Below, piece by piece: positions 54,395-63,327 of a stretch of DNA of 64,000 nt. A program made the position numbers and the translations under genes. Origin of the DNA: VXYK01 sp965221585 (GTDB lineage: Bacteria; Actinomycetota; Acidimicrobiia; Acidimicrobiales; Aldehydirespiratoraceae); the NCBI GenBank assembly GCA_965221585.1, contig OZ244898.1, positions 1,550,001 through 1,614,000 on the forward strand, given 5' to 3'. The first letter of the stretch is position 1; each line of letters starts with the position of its first letter. Under the pieces are notes generated by a model. It ran no database searches. It saw nothing but the letters and a program-made list of their open reading frames with translations, and had not been told where the DNA came from.

Positions 54395-57280
54395 AGGGTC
54401 GGGTTCGTCGCTTCCCAGGTCGCCACTGCGCTGGATCGCGCGTTCATCGGTCCCGAGATACGACGCGATCACCGTTGGATCCGACCGGACCGATTCCGGA
54501 TCACCGGATGCAATCACCGTGCCCGCCTCGAGGCAGTAGATACGGTCGCTGATCCCCATGATGAGCGGCAGGTCATGTTCGACAATGATCATCGAGGCCG
54601 CCAACTCCTTGCGGATACGAACCAGAAGCGGGCCGAACGCCTCCGCCTCGCGTTGGGCGACGCCGGCCGTCGGTTCATCCAGACAAAGCACGGTTGCGTC
54701 GACCGCCAACAGGTTGGCCAGGCCGACGATGCGACGCGTCCCGGTCGAAAGGTCCGAAACGTAGCTCTCGGCGTAGCGCCCGAGACCAAGGAAGTCCATG
54801 AGCTCGCTGGCGTCGGCACGCAGTTTCCGCTCGACCGGGCCATCGAGATGCAAGGCCGTTCGAACGACCCCGGCTCGACGGCGGCCTTCAAGCGCGACCT
54901 GCACGGCCTCGCGCACCGTGAGCTCGGGAAAGAGGTCCGCGGCCTGGAACGTTCGACCGAGCCCGGCTCGCGTCCGTCGATGGGGGGCGAGCTTGGAGAT
55001 GTCGGCCCCGAGGAGCTCAACGGTGCCCGTCGCGGGAACGTACCCGCCGATGGCGTTCAACAACGTGGACTTTCCTGCGCCGTTCGTACCGATCAGACCG
55101 ACGATCTCGTCTCGCTTGATGTCAATATCCACGCTATTGACCGCCACGTTCCCGGAGAACTTCACGCCCACCTGGTGGCCGACGAGCACGGTGTCCGGCA
55201 GCGGCTCTGGGCGCTCTGGGCGCGTGAATTGGCGAGGCGTCGTCTTCTTCTCCGGAGGCGACGGTTTCGCCTCACTGTCGCGTCGAGCGACAAGCCAGTC
55301 GGCGATCACTTCCCGTGCGGTGAACCCGACCTGCGTGAATCCGCCCGGGAAGTACATCAGGATCGCGAGCATCCCGATGCTGGAGGTGAGCAATGGCACG
55401 ATTTCGTTGTCCGGCCAGATCGCCGGCAGGCCCTCAACCCACAGCGCCCCGATTACGGGACCCGCAACGGACCCGAGGCCCCCGATGACCACAATGGCGA
55501 CAACATTCAGCGAGTCCTCAACGAGGAAGAAGTTGTCCTCGACAACGATGTTGCGCGACAACGCTCCAAGCAGGGCACCCGCAAGCCCGGCGAGTGCACC
55601 CGCAAGAGCGAAGGCGGTCAACTTCGTCCGAGAGGGGTCGATGGTGTACGCCGATGCGCAATCCGGGTTGTCGCGAACCGCGATGAGGCGCCGCCCGACG
55701 CCGGACTGGCGTAGCCGGGAGAGCACGGTGAGCACGATCGCGAGGATCGCCAGAGTGAAGTAGAAGTAGGCACGCTGACCACTCAGGTCGAGCCCGAATG
55801 GGGTGCCGCGCTCGAAGATCACGCTCGACCCGCGGTCACTCAGGATGGGCCGGTCATAGAAGTACTGGGATCCGGCGACCGCGAGCGCGAACGTCGAGAT
55901 GGCCAGCAGCAGCCCGCGCACTCTTAGCGCCCCAACCCCGATCAGTGCCGCGAGCAGCGCGCAGACCGCGGAGGCCAACAGGATCGCCACCCCGAACGAG
56001 ACCGGCTTCAGTTGAAAGTCGAGCAGCCTTGTCGACTGCCACCCGACATCCATCTCCAAGCCGCGAGCGAACGCTGCAGCCAAGAACGCTCCCAACCCCG
56101 CGAACGTCATCTGCGCCAACGACAGCTGCCCCGACCACCCCGTGATGACCGTGACCGACGTCGCCGCGATCGCGAAGCCGACGATCGAGCTGTACAAGAA
56201 CAGCCGCGAGTTCGCGACGTCGATCACCAGCGGCATAGCGATCAACGCAGCGAGACCGACGAGCCCCAGGATGCGGCCCGCATGACGCAGATACCAGGCG
56301 TCGCGCAGGGACTCGGGCAATGGTCGGACCTTCGGGATGAATGCGACCGCGCCCTCCTGTTCGTCCCGTCGTGACTGGAAGTACACAGCTGCCAGCACAC
56401 CCAGGAGAAGGACGAAATCGATGAGGCCCGGCTCGAAGAGGAAGTTGAACTGCAGCAGCCCCTCACCGATCCCGATGAACAACCCCGCAACAACGGCTCG
56501 GGGGAACGAACGCATCCCCGCGATCACTGCCGCGGCCAACGCACGCGTCAGCGTCAGCGCGCCAAGATTCTCGATGCCCGACGCCGATCGGATCAGCCCG
56601 CCGAGCAGAACCATCGTCAGGGTGGCGAGCAGCCCGGCCAACGCCCACACCAGCGTCGAGACGACCTTCGGGTTGATACCGCACAGCCGACTGAGGGACT
56701 GATTGCTCGCCGACGCCGCAATCGCCTTGCCGAGGACCGTGCGGTTCAGCGCCCAACCCAATCCTGCGGCGACGAACGGGACGACGATAATCACCGCGAG
56801 TTTCGCCGACGACAGCCTGAGGTCGCTGATGGGATCCCAATTCCAGGGCACAAGCTGGGGGTAGCCGCCACTCGGATCGACCTCGGGCATCGAGATGATG
56901 ACCGCCTGCATGAGTTGGGCGACACCGACGGTCGCCATCAGCACCACCACGCGGGGCGACGCGAACAGCCGGCGGATCACACCAAGCTCGATGACCGCAC
57001 CAAGGAGCGTCCCCGCAATCAGCGCGATCACCAAGGCGATCCACAACGGGACCACCCAGTTCTTGACCAGGAGCGCAAAGAGCAGCGCTCCCGGAAGCCC
57101 CAGATTTCCAACCGCGAAGTTGATCACGCGGGTCGATCGGAACACAAGCACGATGCCCATCGCCAAGAGCCCGTACGTCAGCCCCCGCACGATCCCATCA
57201 GCGACGATTTGGCGGGTGATGCACGTCTCGTCGCCGTTGAAGCAACCGACAATGCCCAGCACCTGCGCGTGGGACCCCAT
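54386..57280 (-). CDS. LivH-LivM-LivG fusion (HAAT-type ABC importer, locus 2)
   Basis: 964-residue paralogue of the fusion at 18.3 kb, with the same order: LivH permease, LivM permease, LivG ATPase. The ATPase has Walker A GTNGAGKST, Walker B VLCLDE and the same unusual signature LSTGTRR. It starts with ATG overlapping the stop of the MFS-LivF gene (TGATG). The permease halves carry the family's typical glycine-rich VITGWSGQLSLAQMTFAGLGA. It imports the ligand captured by the lipoprotein at 60.4 kb. Substrate unknown; neighbours suggest a plant-glycan-derived acid or glycoside. Confidence 0.93.
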   Translation of the reverse strand: MGSHAQVLGIVGCFNGDETCITRQIVADGIVRGLTYGLLAMGIVLVFRSTRVINFAVGNLGLPGALLFALLVKNWVVPLWIALVIALIAGTLLGAVIELGVIRRLFASPRVVVLMATVGVAQLMQAVIISMPEVDPSGGYPQLVPWNWDPISDLRLSSAKLAVIIVVPFVAAGLGWALNRTVLGKAIAASASNQSLSRLCGINPKVVSTLVWALAGLLATLTMVLLGGLIRSASGIENLGALTLTRALAAAVIAGMRSFPRAVVAGLFIGIGEGLLQFNFLFEPGLIDFVLLLGVLAAVYFQSRRDEQEGAVAFIPKVRPLPESLRDAWYLRHAGRILGLVGLAALIAMPLVIDVANSRLFLYSSIVGFAIAATSVTVITGWSGQLSLAQMTFAGLGAFLAAAFARGLEMDVGWQSTRLLDFQLKPVSFGVAILLASAVCALLAALIGVGALRVRGLLLAISTFALAVAGSQYFYDRPILSDRGSSVIFERGTPFGLDLSGQRAYFYFTLAILAIVLTVLSRLRQSGVGRRLIAVRDNPDCASAYTIDPSRTKLTAFALAGALAGLAGALLGALSRNIVVEDNFFLVEDSLNVVAIVVIGGLGSVAGPVIGALWVEGLPAIWPDNEIVPLLTSSIGMLAILMYFPGGFTQVGFTAREVIADWLVARRDSEAKPSPPEKKTTPRQFTRPERPEPLPDTVLVGHQVGVKFSGNVAVNSVDIDIKRDEIVGLIGTNGAGKSTLLNAIGGYVPATGTVELLGADISKLAPHRRTRAGLGRTFQAADLFPELTVREAVQVALEGRRRAGVVRTALHLDGPVERKLRADASELMDFLGLGRYAESYVSDLSTGTRRIVGLANLLAVDATVLCLDEPTAGVAQREAEAFGPLLVRIRKELAASMIIVEHDLPLIMGISDRIYCLEAGTVIASGDPESVRSDPTVIASYLGTDERAIQRSGDLGSDEPDPGL

Positions 57281-59472
57281 CAGCGATCCTCGCCCAGGAA
57301 CACCGCCCGAGCAAGATCGTCACGCTCGAGAAGCTCCGCAGCACTTCCCTGGAAGCGCACCTCGCCCTTCTCGAGGAAGATCGCCCGATCCGCGATCGCC
57401 AGCGCGACATTCAGCGACTGCTCGACGATGATCATCGTCTGCCCGGACGCCTTCAGCCGTTCGATGGTCGCCAGCAGATCCTGGACCACCGCGGGGGCAA
57501 GACCAAGGCTGAGCTCGTCAATGATGAGCACTTCGGGCTCGTACAACATCACGCGAGCGAGCGCGAGCTGCTGCTGCTGCCCGCCGGACAAGTTCTTCGC
57601 TCGGACCTCGCGACGCCGCTCCAGTTCGGGGAAGAGCCCGTAGACGCGGTCCACTCTGCGCTGCGCATCCGCCCGGTTGGAACGATCCCGGAACGCGCCG
57701 ACCACCAGATTGTCATGGATGCTGAGATCCGGGAACGTACCCTTACCGCCCGGCAGCATCTGGATGCCGAGCGCCGCACGTTGTTCGGGCGTTGAAAACG
57801 TGATGGTTCGGCCGTTGAGCCGCACCACGCCTCGGTCGGGCACCGCAAGACCGGTGATGACATTGAGGATGGTCGACTTCCCCGCCCCGTTTGTGCCAAG
57901 TAGCGCAAGGGTCTCTCCGCGCTCAACCGAGAAGTTGAGGTCGAACAGCACCTGCACGCGTCCGTAGCTGAAGTCGACGTCGGACACCTGGACGGCGAGG
58001 ATCTCATCGGGGTTCTCGCTCTGGCGCTCGTGTTCGGCCAGTCCCTCCTGGAGTTCGCGCACAATGTAGGTCAGGTCGGCACGAACGCTGCGAGCGCCAC
58101 GATGCAACAAGAACGAGCCGATCGCCAGCGCAGGAATCGAGATCGCGATGACAGCGGCCCGCGGGTTCCACGCATCAACGAGGATCGCGGCGAGCAAGCT
58201 TCCGCCGACTGCGCCGATCAAGAAGATGTACGTCATCGCCAGTGCGCCACCGAGCCCGCGGAGCCGGTACGGAACAATCAGCTGCACAATCGGCCCGACC
58301 AGCGCGGCCGCGATCGTCACCAGAATCTGATTGGGAACACCGACCAGATAGAACGCCGGCGCGTTCGGCATCAGGAACTGCAGCGGAACCGAGACCGTCA
58401 AGGGAGCGAGCGCGAATCCGACAAGGCGCAGTGCCTTCTCAGGGTCCTGGCGGCAGACGCGGTCGAACGTCACCCCAATGAACGGAATCACGAACAGCAC
58501 CGGCAGGCTGCTCAGCGTTGCCCACAACCCGCGCGCGAACGTGTCGAGCTCGTACTCCTCCTCGACAAAGAGGTTGGCCTGGACACTGACCGTGAACAGC
58601 AGGAAACCCAGCGCGGAGAAGGCCACCAGGATCGTCTTGAATGTCTTGATCCTCAGCAGCCTGCCGAACGCCGCCTCAACCGAGATCGGAAGCGGGTTTT
58701 CCTCGTCGATGACGGTGCCGAGAACATCCTGCTTCTCCCACTGACCCCGCGTCGGCTCCGGCAGCCGGAACGCTAGGAACGCGAACACCGCCACCGGGAG
58801 GCCAAGAATGAAGAACGCCCAGCGCCAGCCCTCATCGCCACCAGCAAGGAGGACGATCGCGCCGATCACTGCGGGCGCGATCGTTCCAACCGCTCGCCCG
58901 GTGAACGCCATCGTCGCTCCGACTCTCCCCCGGATCCCGATCGGGTAGGCATCCGCGATGAGCGAAGAATGCACGGTTCCCGTATTGGCGCGAGCAATAC
59001 CGACGCCGAACCTCGTGCAGAACAGCACGAATGCGTTCGTGACGAAGCCCGTGAGTACCACGAACCCCGTGTAGAGGAACGTCGAGATACCAATGATGGG
59101 GCCACGCCGGTAGCGATCTGCCAACCACCCCATCGGGAACGCCCCAAGAACCGTGAACGCCGCAGCCGCGGACGCCACGAACGTAATCACACCATTGGAC
59201 ACGCCGAGGGTGTCGCGAATGTTCGGAGCCAGAAGAGCCAACGCCTCACCCTCGAGCTCGTCCAAGCTGTTCAACAACAACAGGACAACGAAGGTCGCTG
59301 CGCCACCCTTGGCGAGTCCCTCGCGGAATGAGAGCTCCTCGGCGCCGACCCCGGGGAGCAGATCATCGGGTAGCAACGGAGGCTCGTCGGGTCCTGCACC
59401 GTCATGCTCGGTGTTGAGGAGAGCGCGCGTCAGCTCGGACGCGTCCTCGATCTCTTCGGTCGATTCGCGCAA
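57280..59472 (-). CDS. MFS transporter-LivF ATPase chimera (locus 2)
   Basis: 730 residues with the same arrangement as the locus 1 chimera: N-terminal LPDDLLPGV and SFREGL motifs, an MFS-type membrane domain with GWLADRYRRG, then a LivF-type ATPase with GTNGAGKST, LSGGQQQQ and IIDELSLGLAP. The DELSLGLAP variant is shared with locus 1. Starts with TTG after GGGGGAG. First gene of a two-gene operon; the TetR gene is divergent. Two operator-like repeats lie in its promoter region. Confidence 0.92.
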   Translation of the reverse strand: MRESTEEIEDASELTRALLNTEHDGAGPDEPPLLPDDLLPGVGAEELSFREGLAKGGAATFVVLLLLNSLDELEGEALALLAPNIRDTLGVSNGVITFVASAAAAFTVLGAFPMGWLADRYRRGPIIGISTFLYTGFVVLTGFVTNAFVLFCTRFGVGIARANTGTVHSSLIADAYPIGIRGRVGATMAFTGRAVGTIAPAVIGAIVLLAGGDEGWRWAFFILGLPVAVFAFLAFRLPEPTRGQWEKQDVLGTVIDEENPLPISVEAAFGRLLRIKTFKTILVAFSALGFLLFTVSVQANLFVEEEYELDTFARGLWATLSSLPVLFVIPFIGVTFDRVCRQDPEKALRLVGFALAPLTVSVPLQFLMPNAPAFYLVGVPNQILVTIAAALVGPIVQLIVPYRLRGLGGALAMTYIFLIGAVGGSLLAAILVDAWNPRAAVIAISIPALAIGSFLLHRGARSVRADLTYIVRELQEGLAEHERQSENPDEILAVQVSDVDFSYGRVQVLFDLNFSVERGETLALLGTNGAGKSTILNVITGLAVPDRGVVRLNGRTITFSTPEQRAALGIQMLPGGKGTFPDLSIHDNLVVGAFRDRSNRADAQRRVDRVYGLFPELERRREVRAKNLSGGQQQQLALARVMLYEPEVLIIDELSLGLAPAVVQDLLATIERLKASGQTMIIVEQSLNVALAIADRAIFLEKGEVRFQGSAAELLERDDLARAVFLGEDR

Positions 59473-59518
59473 TACTCCCCCAAGGATCTCTGGCCGCTGC
59501 CAAGGATGGCGGCAACTG

Positions 59519-59552
59519 TAACACAGTGTTGCTCATTGTTACACTATGTTGC
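59519..59552. promoter_or_regulatory. Tandem TetR-type operator between importer locus 2 and tetR
   Basis: TAACACAGTGTTGC (59519-59532) and TTACACTATGTTGC (59539-59552) repeat with a 20-base period. The core AACAC-A-GTGTT is an inverted repeat. The first copy is identical over all 14 bases to 61903-61916 in the binding-protein promoter. It is placed to control the MFS-LivF operon and the divergent tetR. Confidence 0.72.
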
Positions 59553-59640
59553 ACCCCCATTTTCAGCGGCAGGCGAGACCATTTTCAGTTCGCCTCCCCC
59601 GCGCGCCGCCTGTACCCTGTGGGCGGAAGGGCGGTATCCA

Positions 59641-60345
59641 GTGTCCAACAAGAGCAATCTTGAGCAGTACCGCGAGGCCCGCGAACAGCAGGGGTCGACG
59701 CGACGCGACTCGATCATCGACGCTGCCCAAGAGCTGTTCCTCGAGGCCGGCATCGCAAACACCACCATGATCGACATCGCAGACCGCGTCGGCGTCAGCC
59801 GAGTCACGGTGTATCGCCACTTCGCCGAGCGAGACCACATCGCGGTCGAGGTCGCAGGACGCATGCTCGGCCAGCTCGCCGCCATCGGGCGATCAGCCTG
59901 GACTGACGACATGCCCGCCGCGGAAGCATCTCGCGAAGCCCTCATCGCACTCGCCCGCGGCTTCGAGCAACACCGCGACGTCCACTACTACCTGTCGATG
60001 TTCGACTCGCTGCGACCACTGCGACCCGAAATCGAAACCAGGTATCGCGAACGCGCATCCTGGGCATTCGCTGGTGACGACGACACGCGCATGAACACCG
60101 AGATCGACGACACCACGCTTGCCCGCATCACGACAATGACACACACGGTGCTCGCCGTCCTCGGACGGTTCGCGATCACCGGTGACGAACTCGGTTCCAC
60201 GCAGGGCGTGCCCGTCTCGACCCAGATCGATCTGCTCGTCGAGGCGATCCACTCGTACTACGAGATGATCGTCATCCCGAACCTGGCGAACCCCGCGGCG
60301 GCGCGCAAGCGGGCGGGACCACAACAAGCCCGCAAGACCGGATAG
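59641..60345 (+). CDS. TetR-family transcriptional regulator of importer locus 2
   Basis: 234 residues from a GTG at 59641 with GGAAGGG upstream; the frame is open further upstream, but that part overlaps the operators and the divergent gene. The N-terminal helix-turn-helix is NTTMIDIADRVGVSRVTVYRHFAERD. The C-terminal ligand domain is typical of the family, with no recognisable ligand. It sits between the importer operon and its binding-protein gene, and identical operator sequences flank both, so it most likely represses them and itself. Confidence 0.9.
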   Translation: MSNKSNLEQYREAREQQGSTRRDSIIDAAQELFLEAGIANTTMIDIADRVGVSRVTVYRHFAERDHIAVEVAGRMLGQLAAIGRSAWTDDMPAAEASREALIALARGFEQHRDVHYYLSMFDSLRPLRPEIETRYRERASWAFAGDDDTRMNTEIDDTTLARITTMTHTVLAVLGRFAITGDELGSTQGVPVSTQIDLLVEAIHSYYEMIVIPNLANPAAARKRAGPQQARKTG

Positions 60346-60407
60346 GCGACTCACGCCCAGAGCCCAGCCGCCACGGACTCAGCGAGCCGGGTCGCTCGGC
60401 ACCGGCG

Positions 60408-60427
60408 CGGCGGCGGGACCGCCGCCG
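60408..60427. terminator. Bidirectional terminator between tetR and the binding-protein gene
   Basis: An 8-bp all-GC stem (60408-60415 with 60420-60427) and a 4-base loop, one base past the stop codon of the minus-strand binding-protein gene and 62 bases past tetR. No U-run. Confidence 0.5.
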
Positions 60428-60428
60428 G

Positions 60429-61844
60429 CTAGCTGAGTGGAACCTCGCCCACCTGCACGAACTCGTCCTCAACCGCGTCATAGCGCAAAACCCCTGCGCT
60501 GACGGGTCCTGCGACGTCAGGCGGACCGAGGCGGACATCACCAAATATCGGAAGCCGAATGGTGCCGAGCCCGGCGGCTGCCTCAGCGAACGACTCATGC
60601 GTCAGGACCGGGCCGGCGGCTTCGGCAATCGCTGCAAACAGCATGATCACTCCACATGGGCCCAGCGCTGCGAAGAGGTGTTCCTCGGCGAACTCGTCCT
60701 CGTCGAGCACCGCGAACGGGCGATCCGGGTTCGCGGCGTCCCAGGCGTCCTTGCATGCTTGATTCAACGGATCGTCCTCAGGGAGTTCGGGCGAGCCGAA
60801 CACAAGGGTGAACTGCTCGATTGCCTTGATCTCGCGTGGTTCTCCTGGGAAGAAGTTGACCGCGGCGCCCTCGGCGCCGTACACGGGCAGGTAGAACTCC
60901 TCACGGGCCATGGCGACCGCGACGTCGAGGCTCACCCCCACGTTGATCACGACCTCGGCTCCGTCACTGCGCCACCGCTCGAAGATTCCGACGAATTCGC
61001 CGATCCGGGCCGCCTCGTCCGCTTCTGGAGCCGACACGGTCGAGATCGACACGACGTTCGCCCCTCGGCTCTCAAGGTCCCGAACAGCAGCTTCGATTCG
61101 GCCCTGGTCGTCGCCGTGGACAGCGAGCAGTCGGTCGAGGTCGCCCTGAGTCTCCGCGTAGTCGATCATCGCGGTGATGTAGCGCTCGATGGGCGCCTCC
61201 ATACCGATCGTCGCCTCGGGGCTGCGGTCGATGACCTCTTGGGTGTAGGACCCCATCCAACCGACGTAGGGCGTGCCGTTGAGCTCGGTGTAGCACAGCA
61301 CGCCTTCGGGAACGATCAGAGTCCCGATGGCGGCGAAGATCTCGTTGTCCTCCACCAGCTCAATACACGCGGCGTCGCTCGCTGCGGTACCGAGCGGCAA
61401 GAACTCCGAGTAGACCGCTTCGAGCTGTCGGCCGTGGATCCCACCGGCCCGGTTCACGGTGTCGATTGCAGTCTCGAAGCCCGCGACCAAATCGGGGTCC
61501 GCTGTTTCAATGATGCCGAACTCTGCGAGTGTCTCAAGGTCGATGAGGGGGATTCCGACGGTGATCGTGGTCTCACTCACACCCGTGTCCGAGGCCGTGA
61601 GCGGAACGTCGAGGTCGACCGGTTCATCGTCGCTGGACTCGCCGTCGCCGCTGTCGCCGACCGAAGGCTCGCCGTCGCCTGCCGCAGGATCGCTGTCAGC
61701 GCCACTCCCGGACCCGTCTACCGGTGTCTCCGTGGGGGTCGCTTCCGGCTCGGCGTCCTCGGCGGACTCATCGACACACGCGGCGGCCAGCACCGCGAGC
61801 ACGACCAGAAGGATGACCGGCTTGCACATCCCGAATGAACGCAT
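60429..61844 (-). CDS. Substrate-binding lipoprotein of HAAT-type ABC importer (locus 2)
   Basis: 471 residues. Signal segment with lipobox LAAAC, an acidic Pro/Gly/Ser linker, then a periplasmic-binding type I domain (TVGIPLIDLETLAEFG, NRAGGIHGRQL). It should deliver substrate to the locus 2 fusions although it has its own promoter. The ATG at 61844 is preceded by GGAGGG. The promoter region holds the same 14-base operator as the MFS-LivF/tetR gap. Confidence 0.9.
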   Translation of the reverse strand: MRSFGMCKPVILLVVLAVLAAACVDESAEDAEPEATPTETPVDGSGSGADSDPAAGDGEPSVGDSGDGESSDDEPVDLDVPLTASDTGVSETTITVGIPLIDLETLAEFGIIETADPDLVAGFETAIDTVNRAGGIHGRQLEAVYSEFLPLGTAASDAACIELVEDNEIFAAIGTLIVPEGVLCYTELNGTPYVGWMGSYTQEVIDRSPEATIGMEAPIERYITAMIDYAETQGDLDRLLAVHGDDQGRIEAAVRDLESRGANVVSISTVSAPEADEAARIGEFVGIFERWRSDGAEVVINVGVSLDVAVAMAREEFYLPVYGAEGAAVNFFPGEPREIKAIEQFTLVFGSPELPEDDPLNQACKDAWDAANPDRPFAVLDEDEFAEEHLFAALGPCGVIMLFAAIAEAAGPVLTHESFAEAAAGLGTIRLPIFGDVRLGPPDVAGPVSAGVLRYDAVEDEFVQVGEVPLS

Positions 61845-61902
61845 GGACAGACCCTCCGACTGTCGTACGACGAAGGCGCGGCATCGGCCCCTCGAAAAAG
61901 GT

Positions 61903-61929
61903 TAACACAGTGTTGCACTATGCAGCAAC
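61903..61929. promoter_or_regulatory. TetR-type operator in the binding-protein promoter
   Basis: TAACACAGTGTTGC (61903-61916), identical to the copy at 59519-59532, followed by ACTATGCAGCAAC. On the minus strand TTGCTG (-35) and TAACCT (-10) are 18 bases apart with the operator in the spacer. The remaining 61930-62112 shows no gene or clear structure. Confidence 0.65.
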
Positions 61930-62112
61930 GGCGGGCGATATCCGTCGGTGACTTCCACACTCTGCGTCAGCACGATGCTGCATGACAACGACTTCCGGCG
62001 CCCCGCGCTCCTGGCCAAAGAAGTCGCAACCCCTTGCCCATCTGCGGGACGCACACGCCGAATTCGGCTTAGGCCCATTCTTCGTTAAGATGCGTGACCA
62101 GGGGTTTGTTAG

Positions 62113-62197
62113 TGTCGGAGGGGGGACTTGAACCCCCACGCCCATAACGGGCACTAGCCCCTCAAGCTAGCGCGTCTGCCAATTCCGCCACTCCGAC
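62113..62197 (-). tRNA. tRNA-Leu (GAG)
   Basis: Acceptor stem GTCGGAG / CTCCGAC, anticodon stem CTAGC / GCTAG with the loop TTGAGGG (anticodon GAG), and a T arm GGGGGTTCAAGTCCCCC. The long variable arm (class II) is GTGCCCGTTATGGGCGT. The discriminator base is A and CCA is not encoded. It lies just downstream of secG, an order also known in Escherichia coli (secG-leuU). Confidence 0.95.
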
Positions 62198-62283
62198 GTG
62201 GCCATCCAAGGTAATGGATGCGAAGCACGATCCTAGCGGCCTGCATAGGACGCCACACTCGGATTCCTGGTCGAACCGGGCGT

Positions 62284-62508
62284 TCAGAAGATCAGCGCGT
62301 AGGCGACTGAGGAGAAACCGAAGACCACCGCGGCGATCACAGTAATTCGGTCCAAGTTGCGCTCAACAACGGTTGAGCCGGCAGCCGCGGCACCGGCACC
62401 GCCGCCGAACATGTCGGAAAGGCCCCCACCCTTGCCGCTGTGCAACAGCACCAACAGGATCAACGTCGAAGCCGACACGAGCCAGAGGGGCGCAACGATC
62501 CAAACCAT
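62284..62508 (-). CDS. secG: Preprotein translocase subunit SecG
   Basis: 74 residues, two membrane helices joined by the conserved cytoplasmic loop LLHSGKGGGLSDMFGG. It aids SecYEG-mediated export. It lies downstream of tpiA in the common pgk-tpiA-secG order. Confidence 0.95.
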   Translation of the reverse strand: MVWIVAPLWLVSASTLILLVLLHSGKGGGLSDMFGGGAGAAAAGSTVVERNLDRITVIAAVVFGFSSVAYALIF

Positions 62509-62541
62509 GAGCTTCAGCCTAACGCTTTCACCATTAGCGAC

Positions 62542-63327
62542 CTACGCCTGATAGAGGCGGAAGTTGACGATACGGGCGAACTCGTCGGGGTCGAGACTGG
62601 CGCCTCCGACCAGCGCGCCGTCGATGTCGGGTTGTGCCATCAACTCTGGAGCGTTGCCGCCCTTGACCGAACCGCCGTACTGGATGCGCACGGCGTTACC
62701 TGCCGAATCGCCCCAGCGGGCGCGCACCAAGGAGCGAATATGAGCACACATCATCTGGGCGTCGGTTGGAGTCGCGGTCACCCCGGTACCGATCGCCCAG
62801 ATCGGTTCGTAGGCGATAACGATGGCGGCCACAACATCGCTCGACAGTCCGGCCAAACTGCCCGCGATCTGCTCCGACACCGTCGACTCCGCCTCCTGAG
62901 CCTGGCGCTGCTCGAGGGTCTCGCCGACACAGACGATCGGCGTCATTTCCGCCGCGAGCACCGCCTTGGCCTTCTGGTTGACGACCTCGTCTGTCTCTCC
63001 GAACAGTTCACGCCGTTCGCTGTGACCCACGATCACATACTCGACGTCGAGCTTTGCCAGCATCGGCGGCGAGACCTCGCCGGTGAAAGCCCCGTGGCTC
63101 TCCTTGTGCACGTTCTGCGCGCCCAGCGATATCGGGATGTCGTCGGCCTGCAGCACAGTCTGAACCGAACGCAGGTTGGTGAAAGGCGGGTGAACAGAGA
63201 CGTCCACATGGTCGTAGTCGCGAGAGTTCAAGGCGTAGGCCAGCTTCTGGATCGTCTGGATCGCCTCGAAGTGGTTGTGGTTCATCTTCCAGTTGCCGCT
63301 GATCAGCGGTTTGCGTTCATCAGTCAC
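62542..63327 (-). CDS. tpiA: Triosephosphate isomerase
   Basis: 261-residue TIM barrel interconverting dihydroxyacetone phosphate and glyceraldehyde 3-phosphate. The catalytic Lys is in GNWKMN, the His in VGHSERR and the Glu in AYEPIWAIGTG; the phosphate loop GGSVKGGN is present. Its ATG overlaps the end of pgk by 8 bases, so the glycolytic genes are coupled. Confidence 0.97.
   Translation of the reverse strand: MTDERKPLISGNWKMNHNHFEAIQTIQKLAYALNSRDYDHVDVSVHPPFTNLRSVQTVLQADDIPISLGAQNVHKESHGAFTGEVSPPMLAKLDVEYVIVGHSERRELFGETDEVVNQKAKAVLAAEMTPIVCVGETLEQRQAQEAESTVSEQIAGSLAGLSSDVVAAIVIAYEPIWAIGTGVTATPTDAQMMCAHIRSLVRARWGDSAGNAVRIQYGGSVKGGNAPELMAQPDIDGALVGGASLDPDEFARIVNFRLYQA

Noticed and set aside
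61918..62154. A short minus-strand frame running through the tRNA-Leu gene
   Set aside because: Half of it is tRNA sequence; no ribosome-binding site or family resemblance.
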